NCBI GenBank assembly: GCA_030765045.1
Contig: CM060962.1
Coordinates: 215,997,031-216,061,030 of the forward strand
Direction of reading: 5' to 3'
DNA length: 64,000 bases
From: Tenodera sinensis
Lineage: Eukaryota > Arthropoda > Insecta > Mantodea > Mantidae
Both the position numbers and the translations under genes were made by a program. Of the stretch, positions 11,017-22,530 are shown in pieces. How positions within the stretch are numbered: the stretch's first letter is position 1; the number at the start of each line of letters is the position of its first letter. The notes under the pieces are model-generated. The model did no database searches. It saw nothing but the letters and a program-made list of their open reading frames with translations, and had not been told where the DNA came from.

Positions 11017-11941
11017 TCTGATGTGTTGCACTCACGTGACTTCCTCTACTCTTGTATTAACCATTCTTACAAGCACTTATTCCTGTATCTTCTTCATGTT
11101 AGTCAAGATAAACATTTACAGGAATTATCTCATTGTTTATTCCCTTGTAGGTGCAAGGGAACTATGGGAATACTATGGGCTTGAGCAATGGTCAAATCTT
11201 TTTAAGCTTTCAAATTACGCCCGTTTGCGTGGCTAACATGTAAAAATGGATAACGATGTTCCATTTGACGAAAGTTTAAGTTTTCCAAAACTCACACAAA
11301 TAACAAGGAATACCTCCGAAATGCTTCACTCCAAAAAAAATGTATTTGAATATAAGTTGTGAGTTTTAACAAGACCTAAATTTTTTGTATAGTAAAATTT
11401 GATCAATCTCAGGCATGGGAAAGAGGGGTGACGGGGGTGCAGTCGAGTATTTACCCTCTCCACATCCTGGCAACATTTGAAGGACTAGCCGGTTGTCTCA
11501 GGTAGGCAGACAATAGCGGGGATGTGGCCTGGTAGCTAGCCGCTGTGAGGCTGTGGAAGGGGTTAAAACTGCGATGTAGGGGAAGTGACTCATTGAGTCG
11601 TTTCTCCCCATCTATGGTCTATGTCTTACGGTTTACCAATTATGCAAAGGTCATCCAGAGTAAACAGGACTACATGGGCTATAGCCCGAAAATTCAAATA
11701 CACACTTCATTTGTCATTAAATTGTCTTAAAAGTGCAGCATTTTTATCAAAATCGCTAGAGCTATTTTCGAGAAAATAAAACTTTTCGAAACATTTTTCA
11801 TGTAAAGGGTAGTTTAGGTTGGAGGAATTTTCTTCAAAAAGTTCGTGTCGCATCCTTAAAAGACATTAAACTTAAATAGCAACTTTGGTTTTTAACCGAG
11901 TTTTCGTTCTTTGAGTTATGCTGCCCTCTGACTGACATAAA

Positions 11942-11997
<56 letters not shown>

Positions 11998-12105
11998 CCT
12001 TTTTCTATTTTTTTATTCAGGGGGACTCAAGACATATATTTTCGGCGAAATCTCTACATGGAATACAATACTCCCTCTACTTACTATACGTAGGAGAGAA
12101 AGTAA
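11017..12105 (+). repeat. R1 interspersed repeat, copy b
   Basis: Near-full-length copy in the same orientation as copy a: CTGATGTGTTGCACTCACGTGAC at the left, TCAAAATCGCTAGAGC core near 11745, a perfect (AC)n at 11945-11994 where copy a has an imperfect CA tract, and AGGAGAGAAAGTAAA at the right end. It carries a roughly 200-bp insertion at 11417-11615 that the other copies lack. Confidence 0.8.
11417..11615 (+). mobile_element. unclassified insertion within R1-b
   Basis: Between the R1 segments GATCAATCTC and TTACGGTTTACC this copy holds about 200 bp of GC-richer sequence (GAAAGAGGGGTGACGGGGG... to ...GTCGTTTCTCCCCATCTATGG) absent in copies a and h. Possible degenerate target duplication (GATCAATCTC / GGTCTATGTC). 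It looks like a short nonautonomous element; I do not recognise the family. Confidence 0.5.
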
Positions 12106-12560
12106 ACAAGGTGACAACGTTCAGTTCTACTACAAGTTGCAATTCTAATCGGATTGTGTCAGTAATATTTTTAAGACTTGCAGATGGTGCCGCTTCTGCA
12201 CCTTCTGTGGGCCAATGGAGGCCGATCTCTACAAAATTATTATCAAAGTATTCTGATGATCATTGAGCAGGGTTGTAAGCAAATAAATGCTAGGATGTCA
12301 ACTAAGCTTTTGGTCAAATTACTCTATGGTCTCCTTCAGGGCAATGAGAATAAGATCGCCGAAAAGCTTGATTGAAAACCTAGAATCATGCACCAGCGCA
12401 GCGCCGAGAAGGCTTTAAATGTAATACATCAAAGTATTCTGATGTAGATTCCTCAGGAGCGTCGTTCATGAAAAGCGCGAATAGAGTAACTGCAAAACAG
12501 GAATGAACATAAGACAGGGCTAGGCGTGGCTGGTCTGGCATTCACTAGCCAGAGAGATGC
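12106..12560. other. unassigned
   Basis: No recognised domain. TATTCTGATG occurs twice (near 12249 and 12435), suggesting decayed repetitive DNA. A short open frame at 12178-12375 has no recognisable motif. Confidence 0.3.
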
Positions 12561-13181
12561 GTGCAGCGTTGTACAGTTAAAGACGCGTACAGATCCGCTG
12601 TGCCAAACCCTACTCCTAATTTCTTTGCGCGCTCAAAGTCGGTAAATGTGTCGCTTAGCAAGCCCAGTACAAGTATGCGCAGTAGTTCTAGACTTTACAT
12701 AAGCAGGCTAGAAATATTGTTTTTCATGCGTCTTCATTTTTTCAAACAGCTGTCAATTAAAGAAGTTTTCGAGCGTACACATTTCGCTCAGAGTCGAGAA
12801 TTAACGGCACCTGGTTGTCATGCGAATGCTCGCTCTGTGACAAACATTCTTAAAGAAGGCAAGCAGTTCACTAAATCAGGAGAAGTTCCCATATTTAGGT
12901 CTTCTGCAAAACATCAAGTAGTGAAAAAACGTACTACCAGCTTAGAAGATTTTCAAAGGTGTGTTTTACGTAGAACAATTGATGATTTATATGACAAGGT
13001 TGATTATCCTACTGGTTATAACTACAGCATCTCGGAGGGTTTAACTTATTTACGCGCACGACGGCTTCAGTGTGACAAAGGCAGAAATATCTTCAATCTA
13101 TATAGCCCGCCGGCTCACTGGGCAACTGGCATTACTGTATTGGCTAGATTCATGTTCATTCTTGTTTTGCAGCTACTTTAG
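12561..13181 (+). pseudogene. transposase N-terminal region, IS630/Tc1-mariner-like family (probable)
   Basis: 206-residue frame. The stretch VTNILKEGK followed by KKRTTSLEDFQRCVLRRTIDDLYDKVDYPT fits the N-terminal helix-turn-helix segment of the insect DDE superfamily endonucleases, where a lysine-rich linker is followed by a DDF..R..I..FY...YPT motif. The first 60 residues look unrelated, and the catalytic DDE part is missing, so this is a truncated relic. Family assignment is by motif memory only. Confidence 0.5.
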
Positions 13182-14387
13182 GTGCTTTATATCAACCCAG
13201 GGTGCATACTGTAGGTCTCTGACCAGAAAATGTCTAATGATATAATTTGATGCGGTCTACCCGCTCCTCCGTTCCGCTATCCTACGCGGAATGCTGCTTT
13301 CTGGTGATTTCTGCTCCGACTGCTCTGGCATGTGATTTTAACCTCAGGGTATGCGTGGGTGCTTGCGAACAAAAACCAGAACTCTCGTTGAAACACTTTT
13401 ATTCTCACCAAAATAGGAATGCGTGAGATTTGCCGATCGATATTAACAACGTTAAGTCGCTACTGTGTCTTAACTAAGACCGAAGATTGTTACTATTAAA
13501 TATAATGTGTCCTCACACTCGAGGATCCGGACTGCAAGTCCCGTGACTGAAGTGCTCGTTCGGAGATCTGGTCGACAAGTGTACTGACCCGCCGGGTTCT
13601 GGAGGGCAAGTCTAAACGACCATTTCTCTCCGGGTTCTCGCAGGCAAGTCTCTGTGTGTCATGACGCTCTCTATACCTTTCACTTCCTAATTAGCAACAG
13701 GGTTTCGAAGAAACGGCCATCCCTTGTTTTCCTGCTCAACACCGGCACTGAGCGATTTCCAGGAAAACTGGTCTTACCAGGTCTCGCTTGACTACCCGAA
13801 GCTTGCCCCTAATGACTTGTCTGTAACATTTTGTGCCTTTTTGACAATTTTAGACACAACTAATCTCCCAGATTCTGTAGCTTTATACATGTAGCGATTT
13901 TAACATTTTCTGATTATTTAATTCCGCCATGTGATGCAGTATTATATCCATAATTATGGCATTCACAATTTCGGCTTCAAATTCTAATTCATGCATCTTA
14001 CCTTATTCATTGACTTCAATATATGAAAATTATTTATTACAATTATTTATCTATACTTTATCATTTATTTATTCAAGTATTAATCACATAAGTCAGTGAT
14101 TCCGGTATCACAGATATGTGAACACATGTGCTCTTAAAACGATAGAATTTTCAGCCATCACAGTATAATTATAAGCTAAGGCGGGAAATGGCAGCATAAC
14201 TAAGACAGCTGCACTGCACATAATTCCTTCCGGAGGTGAAATGCACGTCACTCAGACCACATTGCGTGTGACTAAGCTATTAGCGATTTAGAAACCTTAG
14301 GGCTCAAGGTACCAAGTGAGAAAAGATCTATTACCCAGTTAATGAATTGTGGGTTAGAATTCCACTGCTAGCTGCACTTAACTGTGT
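13182..14387. other. unassigned moderately GC-rich then AT-rich stretch
   Basis: No ORF or tRNA box. CCGGGTTCT..GGCAAGTCT occurs twice within 60 bp (about 13592 and 13628). The segment 13210-13860 has the look of LTR or nonautonomous element DNA but I find no second copy here. 13900-14130 is AT-rich. Confidence 0.35.
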
Positions 14388-14615
14388 CGGTCTGGGTGGT
14401 TCAGTTGGTTAGACGCTGGCCTACTAATTTCAAGGGCGCGGGTTCAAATCCGGCGATGGTTTTTAACTGTGCTTAAAAATGACAGCTCCATGTCCCTAGA
14501 TTTACTGGCATGTTAAAGAACTCCTGCGGGACGAAATTCCGACGCACTGGTGACGCTGATGTGATCCTGGCGATTGACAACGTCGTTCAACAAAATGATC
14601 GTTATCTTTTTTTGC
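14388..14615 (+). mobile_element. tRNA-derived SINE with conserved body
   Basis: tRNA-like head with A box TGGTTCAGTTGG (14397-14408) and B box GGTTCAAATCC (14441-14451). The body includes TTTACTGGCATGTTAAAGAA and a downstream CGACGCTGATGTGATCCTGG...CGTCGTTCAACAAAATG. I associate this body with SINEs of cockroach/termite-like insects, from memory and not verified. Pol III internal promoter would drive it. Confidence 0.7.
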
Positions 14616-14739
14616 ACATAAGCGTGAGAAGAAACTAAAGTTGAAGTGAACTTCATAGATTTTAGTCTCCTGTTACCGCTACGTGATAAGCAGGGAGCGA
14701 ATGTATATGAAATGTTGTGGTTTTGTTTGTGGTTTTTTA

Positions 14740-16100
14740 CCATGAAAAATATAAGCGAAGCACGATTTTATGTATAGGGACTAAGTTATGCAATTCTAAT
14801 GGATCATATAAAATCATATTTTGGCATTTTTAACGTTTTTCTTGTAATTTTCTTGTCATTTTTCATAAAGTCATATTTTCCCTTAAATTTTCGCATTTTT
14901 GTCATATTTTTATATTCCTATTCCAGTCTCACACATGTGCTTGCAGTCGTCTCATAGGCTGTTTTTTTTTCACATATTCTAATACTTGTAATATTTCTTA
15001 CAATTATCTTTCTTAGAAATATATACTTCTGTGAATTTGGAGAGTAAGTTGTATAGAAAGAGACAGACGCATAGGAAGTGATAGATGCGAAGAAAGCAGT
15101 GACAGCTTAGTATAGCTGTTGTCAGGTATTCTGCCAAGATCAATGGTTTCCTTAATTAAAATTCTCGGAAATCTAATGGTTCAGTCTCTAAGGTACCGGA
15201 CGGCAGATATATCTACATACAACCAGCCCTCATTTACTGGACAGATTTCATTGTACGTATGTGTGAGACTGTGAATACTCTCAGTTCATCATGCCTAAAA
15301 CTAACGGTTTGATAAGTGAAAAATTGCGTGAGTTTCGAGAACAAAGATTTGAGTCCAGATGGCGCTATTCTGTTCTGTAACCTGTACGAAACTAAAATAG
15401 AAGCTAAAAAGAAATTTAACGTTCAACAACACTGCAGCACAGCAAGACACAGAAACGACTTAGCTCGAAATGTTACGCAACAGCTCCTGTTCCAGAGAAT
15501 GTCGTCACGTTTTGCGCAAGCAAAACTTCAGATTTTAACAGGGATTTATGTACAATGATGATATCTACTGATATACCGCTGGAAAAGGTTAATAATCACC
15601 ACTTCCACTTTTTTCTTGTTACGAAGATGTTTTAAATATAATACGCCATTGCGTCGCTGATAATAGGATCTGGGTTTCTATGGATGAAACAACCGAAGCT
15701 GAAAGAAGATATGTGGCGAACGATGTTGAGAGGTCTTTCCCGTTACAAGTCAGTGTTGAGTGCAAATAGAAGATCGTTCCTTTTTAAAATGTATGTAATT
15801 TGCTATTATAGTTCTTTCTGATCGCGCTTCAAAATGTGACATTTATTTCATTCTGTGCAGAGCTGAGGGTTAGCTGTGAATTGAGCAATTAAATAAATTA
15901 AAAATGTAACAATAGAACTACTATTTATTTACTCGTTATTGAGTGTGTTAGACTAAAGTATATTTTCAATACAATGTTAATTCGAACAGCATTAACATTT
16001 TGAAGATTTTGAAATAAAATCGGGTCATATTGTGTAATTTTTTCGGTCATAAATGCTTGCTTGCATATTTATAACATTTTTAGGTCATAAACATCCGGGC
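14740..16100 (+). mobile_element. decayed DNA transposon carrying a CGGBP1/hAT-like ORF relic
   Basis: The AT-rich flanks contain repeated TTTTGTCATATTTT-like motifs (14810-14930 and 16020-16090), with GGTCATAAACATCCGGGCCC at the right end. Between them, 15290-15780 plus encodes, over several frames, LREFREQRFESRWRY, DLCTMMISTDIPLEKVNN and IWVSMDETTEAERRYVAN. These match the pattern of the CGG-triplet-binding-protein-1-like proteins spread by hAT-type transposons in arthropods (ADIPL.KLN, W.S.DETTD..GRYVAN). Frames are broken, so it is not functional. I did not find a convincing left TIR. Confidence 0.65.
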
Positions 16101-16439
16101 CCTGGTGATAAGAAATAATAGCCTAGGACAACGCAGAGGTAATCTAGGACGCTATCTTGCAGCTCAAAACCCACACCACAAGGAAGACTCGAGGCAAACG
16201 ATGAGGAGGCCTGAATATTGTTATGCAATCGCAAGAAACAACTGGATATTGACAGGATTTTAAAACAATAAGAAAGTATTGAACAATTCGAACCATTAGT
16301 AACGCATATCTCGGAAATGGCTTAAGCCATTAAAGGTCATTCGAAACACAGAGTTATTCATAAGTCCGTGAAATACTTTAAAGCTTAACAAGTTAAGTAC
16401 GGGACAAATCATGGGAATTTTTGTAGCAATAGAGAGAGA

Positions 16440-16612
16440 GTAACCAAATTTTTTATAATGAAAGCCCGCGCTGAGTTACCATGATTTATCGCAAGGTGGC
16501 AGCAGTTATCAATAGTTGCCCACTATTAAATCCGACGCACTGGACTTCAAGTAACGCATGAATAACGTAGCCACCACGATCACCAGATTTAACTCTGTGT
16601 GCTTAGATTAAA
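16440..16612 (+). pseudogene. mariner-like transposase tail (weak)
   Basis: PPRSPDLTL is encoded around 16569-16595 (plus), the signature before the third catalytic Asp of IS630/mariner-type transposases. The preceding bases are too decayed to show the second Asp region clearly. Confidence 0.35.
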
Positions 16613-16830
16613 TAAAAAACGAAGACATAAGAGAAGAACTTAGTATAGGTTCAAGAAGTAGCAAAATTGAAACATATCGAAAGGAATGGATGTAACATAT
16701 GGAAAGAATGCCCGAAGCAAGACTGCCTAAAATTACATTCCAGTATCAACCAAAGGGAAGGTTGTTGGTAGACCCAAAAAGAGGTGAGGTAGAACGGGCA
16801 CTCTGCCCATGCAGTGAAGTGAAGAAAAAG
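16601..16830 (+). pseudogene. non-LTR retrotransposon ORF2 C-terminal fragment
   Basis: Plus-strand translation gives NEDIREELSIGSRSSKIETY, then RKEW and HMERMPEARLPKI and PKGR, the usual C-terminal end of RTE/Jockey-type ORF2 proteins (HV.RM...R.PK....PKG.R..GRP). One stop lies in RKEWM*HMERM. Only the last about 70 codons remain. Confidence 0.6.
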
Positions 16831-17179
16831 AAGTGATTTTTTCCTGTGGGGATTTGTGAGGGAAATTAACTATGTGCCTCCGCTACCCACTAATCTTTAG
16901 CAACTTCGCCGCCGGATTACAACTGCCTTGGCTATGGTCAACCGTGACATCTTGGAGATAGATTACAGCATCGATATTTGCCATATAAGCAAGGGTGGAC
17001 CCATTGAGCATTTGTAAGGTGTAACAAGCAACAAAGCTTCGAGAGTTCCTCTTTCTTTTAGTGTAAAATGGTATGCTATCCGTTGATTAGTTTAGCAGTT
17101 ATGAATTTTTAAAATGTATCAAGGATTTCTGAATGACTCTGTATATCTTTATTTTGTTTTAAAGAGATCTAAATTATTT
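16831..17179. other. unassigned
   Basis: No recognised coding, tRNA-like or repeat signal between the LINE tail and R1 copy c. Confidence 0.35.
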
Positions 17180-17501
17180 ATGGGGTGTTTTCATCTATCG
17201 CTTAACGTTTACCAGTTATACAAGATTATATAACATTCTTTCCGAATGAAGAGAACTCCACAGGCTATGCAAAGAAAATTCAAGAGGTATATTTTGCTTG
17301 TATAGATGTCTTCACTACATATTTTAATCAAAATCATTGTTATTTTTCAGAAAATAAAAATATTATAATGTTTTCTGTAATGGGAAGTTTTGCGTTGGGA
17401 TACTCCTGGAAACCTTCGGGCCCCATCTTTGGAAGATATTGAACTTAAATATAAAGTTTGGTACTTATCCGACTTTTCGTTTTTAAGTTCTGCTTCAAAC
17501 A

Positions 17502-17692
<191 letters not shown>

Positions 17693-17725
17693 TGGGGTTT
17701 CCACTAAGGCAGTCTCAGAACGTAT

Positions 17726-18174
17726 TGTAACAAAATGACAAAATCAGTTCAGTTACTTTTCTATCAATTTATTTTTCTTCTAAACTTTTGCACAAAAACA
17801 CAGTTCTCATTTACTGACGTTAACACAGTCTACAGTCTTCCGCGGTATTACAACTCAAAATTGTCCTCTTCTTGTAGCCTTGATCCAGTTCTTCCACTGT
17901 CTCTCTTCAATTTATCTGTCTCTAAAGCACTAACTATGACGACACGATCACTTGACGTTCATTAAAATTTCTTCACGACACAGCTGTCTCGCACTCATTG
18001 ACACACTGACCGAGTCTTGTCTGTAACTGTAACTCTCTGCTGTTTCCTAGCCTCTTTATATAGTAGTGATGACAGCCTGACCTTGGGCACCTTTGTTTGC
18101 TCGCCGACCTGGTATGTTGCGTGAAGTAATTTAGCCCTATCCGTCCCTTATTTTGCACCGCACCTGACGTCACA
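17726..18174 (-). mobile_element. solo LTR, family R2, inserted in R1-c
   Basis: On the minus strand it starts TGTGACGTCAGGTGCGG and ends TTTTGTTACA (TG to CA), 449 bp. A TATATAAAG box (about 18054-18062) and an AATAAA (17768-17773) follow in LTR order. Flanks GTAT and TTAT differ by one base and correspond to the single ATAT of R1, consistent with a 4-bp target duplication. A second copy is at 59319-60573. No internal region is attached. Confidence 0.8.
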
Positions 18175-18260
18175 TTATTTACGATAAAATCTCTGTATCG
18201 AATGTTTTGGTGGGATACAATACTTTCTCTGCTTAATACGAAGAGATGTGGCAGGGAAAG

Positions 18261-18639
18261 TATGAAGTACAAAGAGAAGGAAGTAGTTTGCTGTGTGGCT
18301 TATTTACATTGGCCTTCTAAGTTTATACAATTAACACACAAAAATATTGTCTTACTTCTATTTCGAGAACATTCGGTTTTTCATATTTTTCCTTATTTAC
18401 AACAAATAGTAGTGTCAAATGGCCTTGAAAATGCCTGAAAGCAATTTAACCTGATAATAAAAGTTATCTTTAAACCTTTAAACCAAAGTAAGTAAAATAT
18501 TAAGGCTCCATTATGTTTTACGGTTCTTGTAAATGCACTCTCGGCAAGTCGTGATATCCTCACCAGGTGCTACGAGGGGCATTCAGAAAGTTTTGCAACC
18601 AGCCTTGCATTGTTGGACAATATTGAGTACAAAAATGTG
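18261..18639. other. unassigned, with possible mariner terminal repeat
   Basis: ACGAGGGGCATTCAGAAAG (18570-18588) resembles terminal inverted repeats of mariner-type elements. No partner TIR or transposase is visible nearby, so it is at most a remnant. The rest is AT-rich and unassigned. Confidence 0.3.
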
Positions 18640-19148
18640 GCCGGGCCTCCTGTTCCATGGTTTTGTCGGAAGTTTCCCCTGGGTTGCCAGGCGAATGCTG
18701 TAAAGGATTTCCTTATTCTCCGAATTTCCTGTTCCTCCATTTCCTTATATTAATAATTTCATTTTATCCATCATGGCGTTAGGTTTCTTTCAGGGTTGGA
18801 GGCGTCGGTGAGCGTCACGGCAGTAACACAGCAGGGAGAACATATGCGCTCGGGAAATGTCCTCCCACGGATTGGAAGGCGACTCAATGGTTTTCGGGCC
18901 CCCATGGGATGGTATAAGTCAGAAGGGGGAGGGGAACTATGCCAGCCTCCGCCGGGGTGCTTCTAACTGGGAAAATGTAGGGACACTACCCTCTGTTCTG
19001 TCGTGGCAACTTTCCAGCCGCCCTTAGGATCCATTAGCCTCATCCATCCTCCGGGGGTGCCCCGTCAGGGGCATAGGCACAAAACATCGCCTTTCGGTCG
19101 AGTTGCTAAGCCCTTCTTCGCATAGTCATAGAGTCATAGTTGGCAACA
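18640..19148 (+). mobile_element. long SINE family R3, 5'-truncated copy
   Basis: Matches 62190-62755 along its length: CAGGCGAATGCTG, CTCCGAATTTCCTGT, CCTCCGCCGGG, CATAGGCACAAAA, CGGTCGAG. It ends with the short tandem tail ATAGAGTCATAG. The copy at 62108 has a tRNA-like head, which identifies the family as a tRNA-derived SINE; here the head is missing. Confidence 0.75.
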
Positions 19149-19398
19149 GCTTAAGCTATCAAAATATACATAGATGCAAGTTTACACTTGCATAATCATA
19201 GTCATACAGCGTGTTGAATTGAGTCCTGTGTCAATAGGTGGTAAAAACATGGATATTTCTAAAGAAAGCATTATGTTCTACTATTCCGACGCCATAAGCC
19301 AGGTAAAAGAGAGAGAAAGAGTGAAAAAGAGGAATTGGTAGCTTTTCATGGCCAGCAAGAGTGTTCATTTGATACCATAGCAACATGGATTCGATCAT
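19149..19398. other. unassigned, includes a small perfect palindrome
   Basis: ATGCAAGTTTACACTTGCAT (about 19172-19191) is a stem of 8 bp with a 4-nt loop. I see no other feature. Confidence 0.35.
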
Positions 19399-19700
19399 TT
19401 GAAGAAGTGTGAGAGACTTTCCAATACAAACTTTCGGGAACAACTCAAAGAGAGAGGTACTAATTGGAGTATGGAAGTTGGTCTTATTGTTGGTAGCATT
19501 GGCTGTATACTCCGTGAACATTTAAGCTGCAAAAGATCTTTGTATAAACGTTCCGCTTCCCACAGTCAGGAAATTAAAGGCTCTTGCTTATGTATCACAA
19601 CGCGTCTCCTCACAGAACAGCTGCAAATGTCCAGTTACTGATTATCCAACCTACCGTTCTGACCTTGCACTTTGCGTCTATGTTTATTTGCTCGAGTGAA
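19399..19700 (+). pseudogene. non-LTR retrotransposon ORF2 tail (probable)
   Basis: Frame from 19399 reads ..WSMEVGLIVGSIGCILREHL..., which resembles the IPIVVGALG motif found near the C-terminus of many insect LINE ORF2 proteins, followed by a degenerate LLGTA.I.R.L-like end. Short, decayed, family unclear. Confidence 0.4.
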
Positions 19701-19899
19701 ATTCTGAATTTCTGAAAACATTTTAAACGAGCGCAGGACCTTGGTCGGGATATAAATCCAACTGAGTACTGTAGTGATTTTCATAAGTGGTTGCACCGTC
19801 TGTAACTGTGCGTATGGAGAGAAATGGAGAGCATTTCGAAGGATTGTGACGTAACGTTTTTGAATTCCATAAATACCCGTAGTTTGGACTTTAAGACGG
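19701..19899. other. unassigned
   Basis: No feature recognised. Confidence 0.3.
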
Positions 19900-20535
19900 T
19901 AGTTGAGAAACTTTCAGAATGAAAGGTCACCATTCCAAATTGTTCTTTACATGGTACCTTTTTTAAAAAATTCGAATTTATTCAAAAACGGCTCTAACAA
20001 TTTTGATTAAAATGAAATTTGTTTAAGCTATTTTCGTGATAAATGAAATTTATGTCTTGAATGTTCTGTGCCCTGAAATCCTCTTCGTTCTGGACGACTG
20101 GACATCTTATGGCATCCCATAAGAGATAGAAAAAGTTCTAGTGCACAAAAATATAGATCTCGCTGAAGCATAAAATTTATATCAAATAATTTTGCTTGTG
20201 GAGCAAACCATTTCCGAGATATTCCTTATTATTGGTTTGAATTTTCAAATGCTATATACTTATATACTTTTCTCAAATAGGAATACGTTATTCGTATTTT
20301 TATCTCCTGAGCGGAATCTCAACGCTATTACTTAGCGACCAGCTCTTAAAAGATTTGATTGTCTCTTAAAACCTATTGTATTCCCATATTCCCCTCGCAT
20401 ATACGAGAAACTTAGCAATAAGATAATTGGTGCAAAATTTTATCATGATTAACATGCAGTAGATAGACGAATAAACGTTTGTAAAAATAGTATAAGTGTA
20501 GAGTAAGTCTTGTAAATGCAACACATCAGACTTTT
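19900..20535 (-). repeat. R1 interspersed repeat, copy d (reverse)
   Basis: Reverse copy beginning in the middle core (GGCTCTAACAATTTTGATTAAAATG, 20-base pieces visible near 19993) and running to GCAACACATCAGA, the family left end. The CA-bearing 3' third is missing. Confidence 0.75.
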
Positions 20536-20697
20536 CCTTTGCTACTTGGTTTTTGTTCTAGTTTCTCTCTGATTTTTAAACCGCTACTCAGTGACGCTGC
20601 GACAGGGGTAGAGATTGAGGGAGTTTATTTTGCAATGCCCACCCTAAACAGTCCCATAGTAAGGTATACCAGGTGGCCCAATAGAGCCGGCCCCACC
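20536..20697. other. unassigned
   Basis: No recognised gene. CCAGGTGGCCCAATAGAGCCGGCCCCACC immediately upstream of R4 is GC-rich and may belong to it. Confidence 0.3.
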
Positions 20698-21095
20698 GTA
20701 AGTAGATAACCCTTCGTGCGTTAAAAGCGTTGCAGAAGTTCACGGCGGAAGAGAGGCCAGTGGCGTTGCTGCTTCTTAGCGGGACGTGAGGTGAGAGACA
20801 GTTGGACCAGCGTGTATAGTTCGTGATAATAGACAGTAACAATATAAACAACCGAGAAAGTCTCTTTCTACTTACAGGATGTTTATTTTCCAGGGAATAA
20901 ACTCACTCCTCTATATGCTACTATTGTCTAACATTTGAATTGGAGATTGTAAAGAGCAAGCATGACGGCACGTGATGTTTCATTGGCATTTCATCGTTTC
21001 TTATTAAAGTTATTGCTGTATTTGTTTATTAAGTGTTATTAGTTGCCTATGGTTATTATTGATGTTATTAGTATTTATTTTATTGATTTATTTAT
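20698..21095 (+). repeat. R4 interspersed repeat, copy a
   Basis: Shares with 26257-26690 the order GTAAGTAGATAACCCTTCG, GCGTTAAAA, GTTGCAGAA, CGTGATAATAGACA, CTTACAGGA, TTATTTTCCAGGGAA, CTCACTCCT.TATATGCT and a T/A-rich 3' end. Noncoding. The GTAAGT and TTACAG-G motifs resemble splice sites but both lie in a repeat. Confidence 0.7.
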
Positions 21096-22255
21096 TCTTA
21101 TGAACATAACAGGCTTGGAAGCCCAATTATAATGTTCATCATACATAGATGTTTACATATAATAATATACACACTCAAATAAAAATACAAGAAAAACATA
21201 AATGAACATAAACTAATACAAGGAATAGAAACAATTATAAAAAAAGAAGAAGACAGAAAGAAAAAAAAAAGTGAAGGTGGTATGGTAAGTAATTTTTTCT
21301 ACTATTCCTAATTACAGCAACGATACTACTATTACCAATTTAGTTGTAGCACTTTTAAATTGAGATTCAGACATGTTGAAAATATCTACATCGAAATGAT
21401 GAAGCTTGTTATATAAATACATAATTCTGTGTAATGGTGAATTTTTATGGATATCCGTATTTACTCTGGAGGTGAAGAAAAGCCTCCTGAATCTGCTTAT
21501 TTTATTGGGTACATAAAATGATACATTTGTTGTAATATTAATATCATCAATAATCGAATGCAATAGCTTATACAGAAATATTAACCCTGCAATATCTCTT
21601 CTAAATTTCAAAGTTTTAAGTTTAAATATTTCCAAAAGGGTTTCATAGTTTGTGTAAGTAGGATAATATCCAGATCTTTTAAATAGTATGTATTTTAGAA
21701 ATTTTGATTGTACTTTTTCTATTGCGGTGACATGCATTATCATCTTAGGATTCCAAATAATAGATGCATATTCGAGTTTTTGTCTCACAAATGAATTATA
21801 AAGTTGAATTAAAGTTTTTTCTTTAAATGAATAGGAATTTCGAATAATAAAGCCAAGGCATTTTAGCGATTTGGATACAATTAAGTCAATGTGTCTATTG
21901 AATCTAAGTTCTATTGTAAAATATACCCCTAGATCCTTTTTTTCCATCACTTCAACGAGTGGTGTCATATTGATATTATAAACATATTTATATGGGTTTT
22001 TGTTTCTCTTGAAGGACATTTTTGCACATTTACTAATATTAAATGGGAGTTTGTTTGTTTCGCTCCATGCATATAAAGAATCAAGGTCCTGTTGAAGTTC
22101 CATACAGTCTTTAACATTATTGATACTTTTATATAGTTTAACATCTATCACATTCTTATTATTTTTATTATAATTTACTCTTGTTAGTTTATTGCCGTTA
22201 ATTATTATTTCTATTAATGTGTTTATTAGCATTATTATGTTTATCATTTTTCTTG
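21096..22255 (-). pseudogene. non-LTR retrotransposon, C-terminal part of reverse transcriptase ORF2
   Basis: 311-residue open frame at 21312-22247. Visible: LQQDLDSLYAWSETNKLPFN, then KCAKMSF, KKDLGVYFT, RFNRHIDLIVSKSLKCLGF, RQKLEYASIIWNP and IEKVQSKFLKYI. This is the thumb/post-palm region of Jockey/CR1-like LINEs. The palm with FADD is absent, so the copy is 5'-truncated; its 5' side abuts a (TTA)n tract. The 3' UTR at 21096-21311 contains AACAGGCTTGGAAGCCCAAT. Strikingly, this long frame has stayed open although truncated. Confidence 0.8.
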
Positions 22256-22261
22256 TTTATA

Positions 22262-22528
<267 letters not shown>

Positions 22529-22530
22529 GT

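Noticed and set aside
12178..12375. 65-residue ORF as a gene
   Set aside because: No motif, no start context, and the surrounding DNA appears repeat-derived.
13210..13860. Another LTR
   Set aside because: Composition and possible TG/CA ends are suggestive, but there is no second copy, target duplication, or convincing promoter and polyadenylation order in this window.
20698..20900. GTAAGT and TTACAG motifs as splice sites of a host gene
   Set aside because: They lie in the R4 repeat and recur identically at 26257-26460, with no coding sequence beside them.
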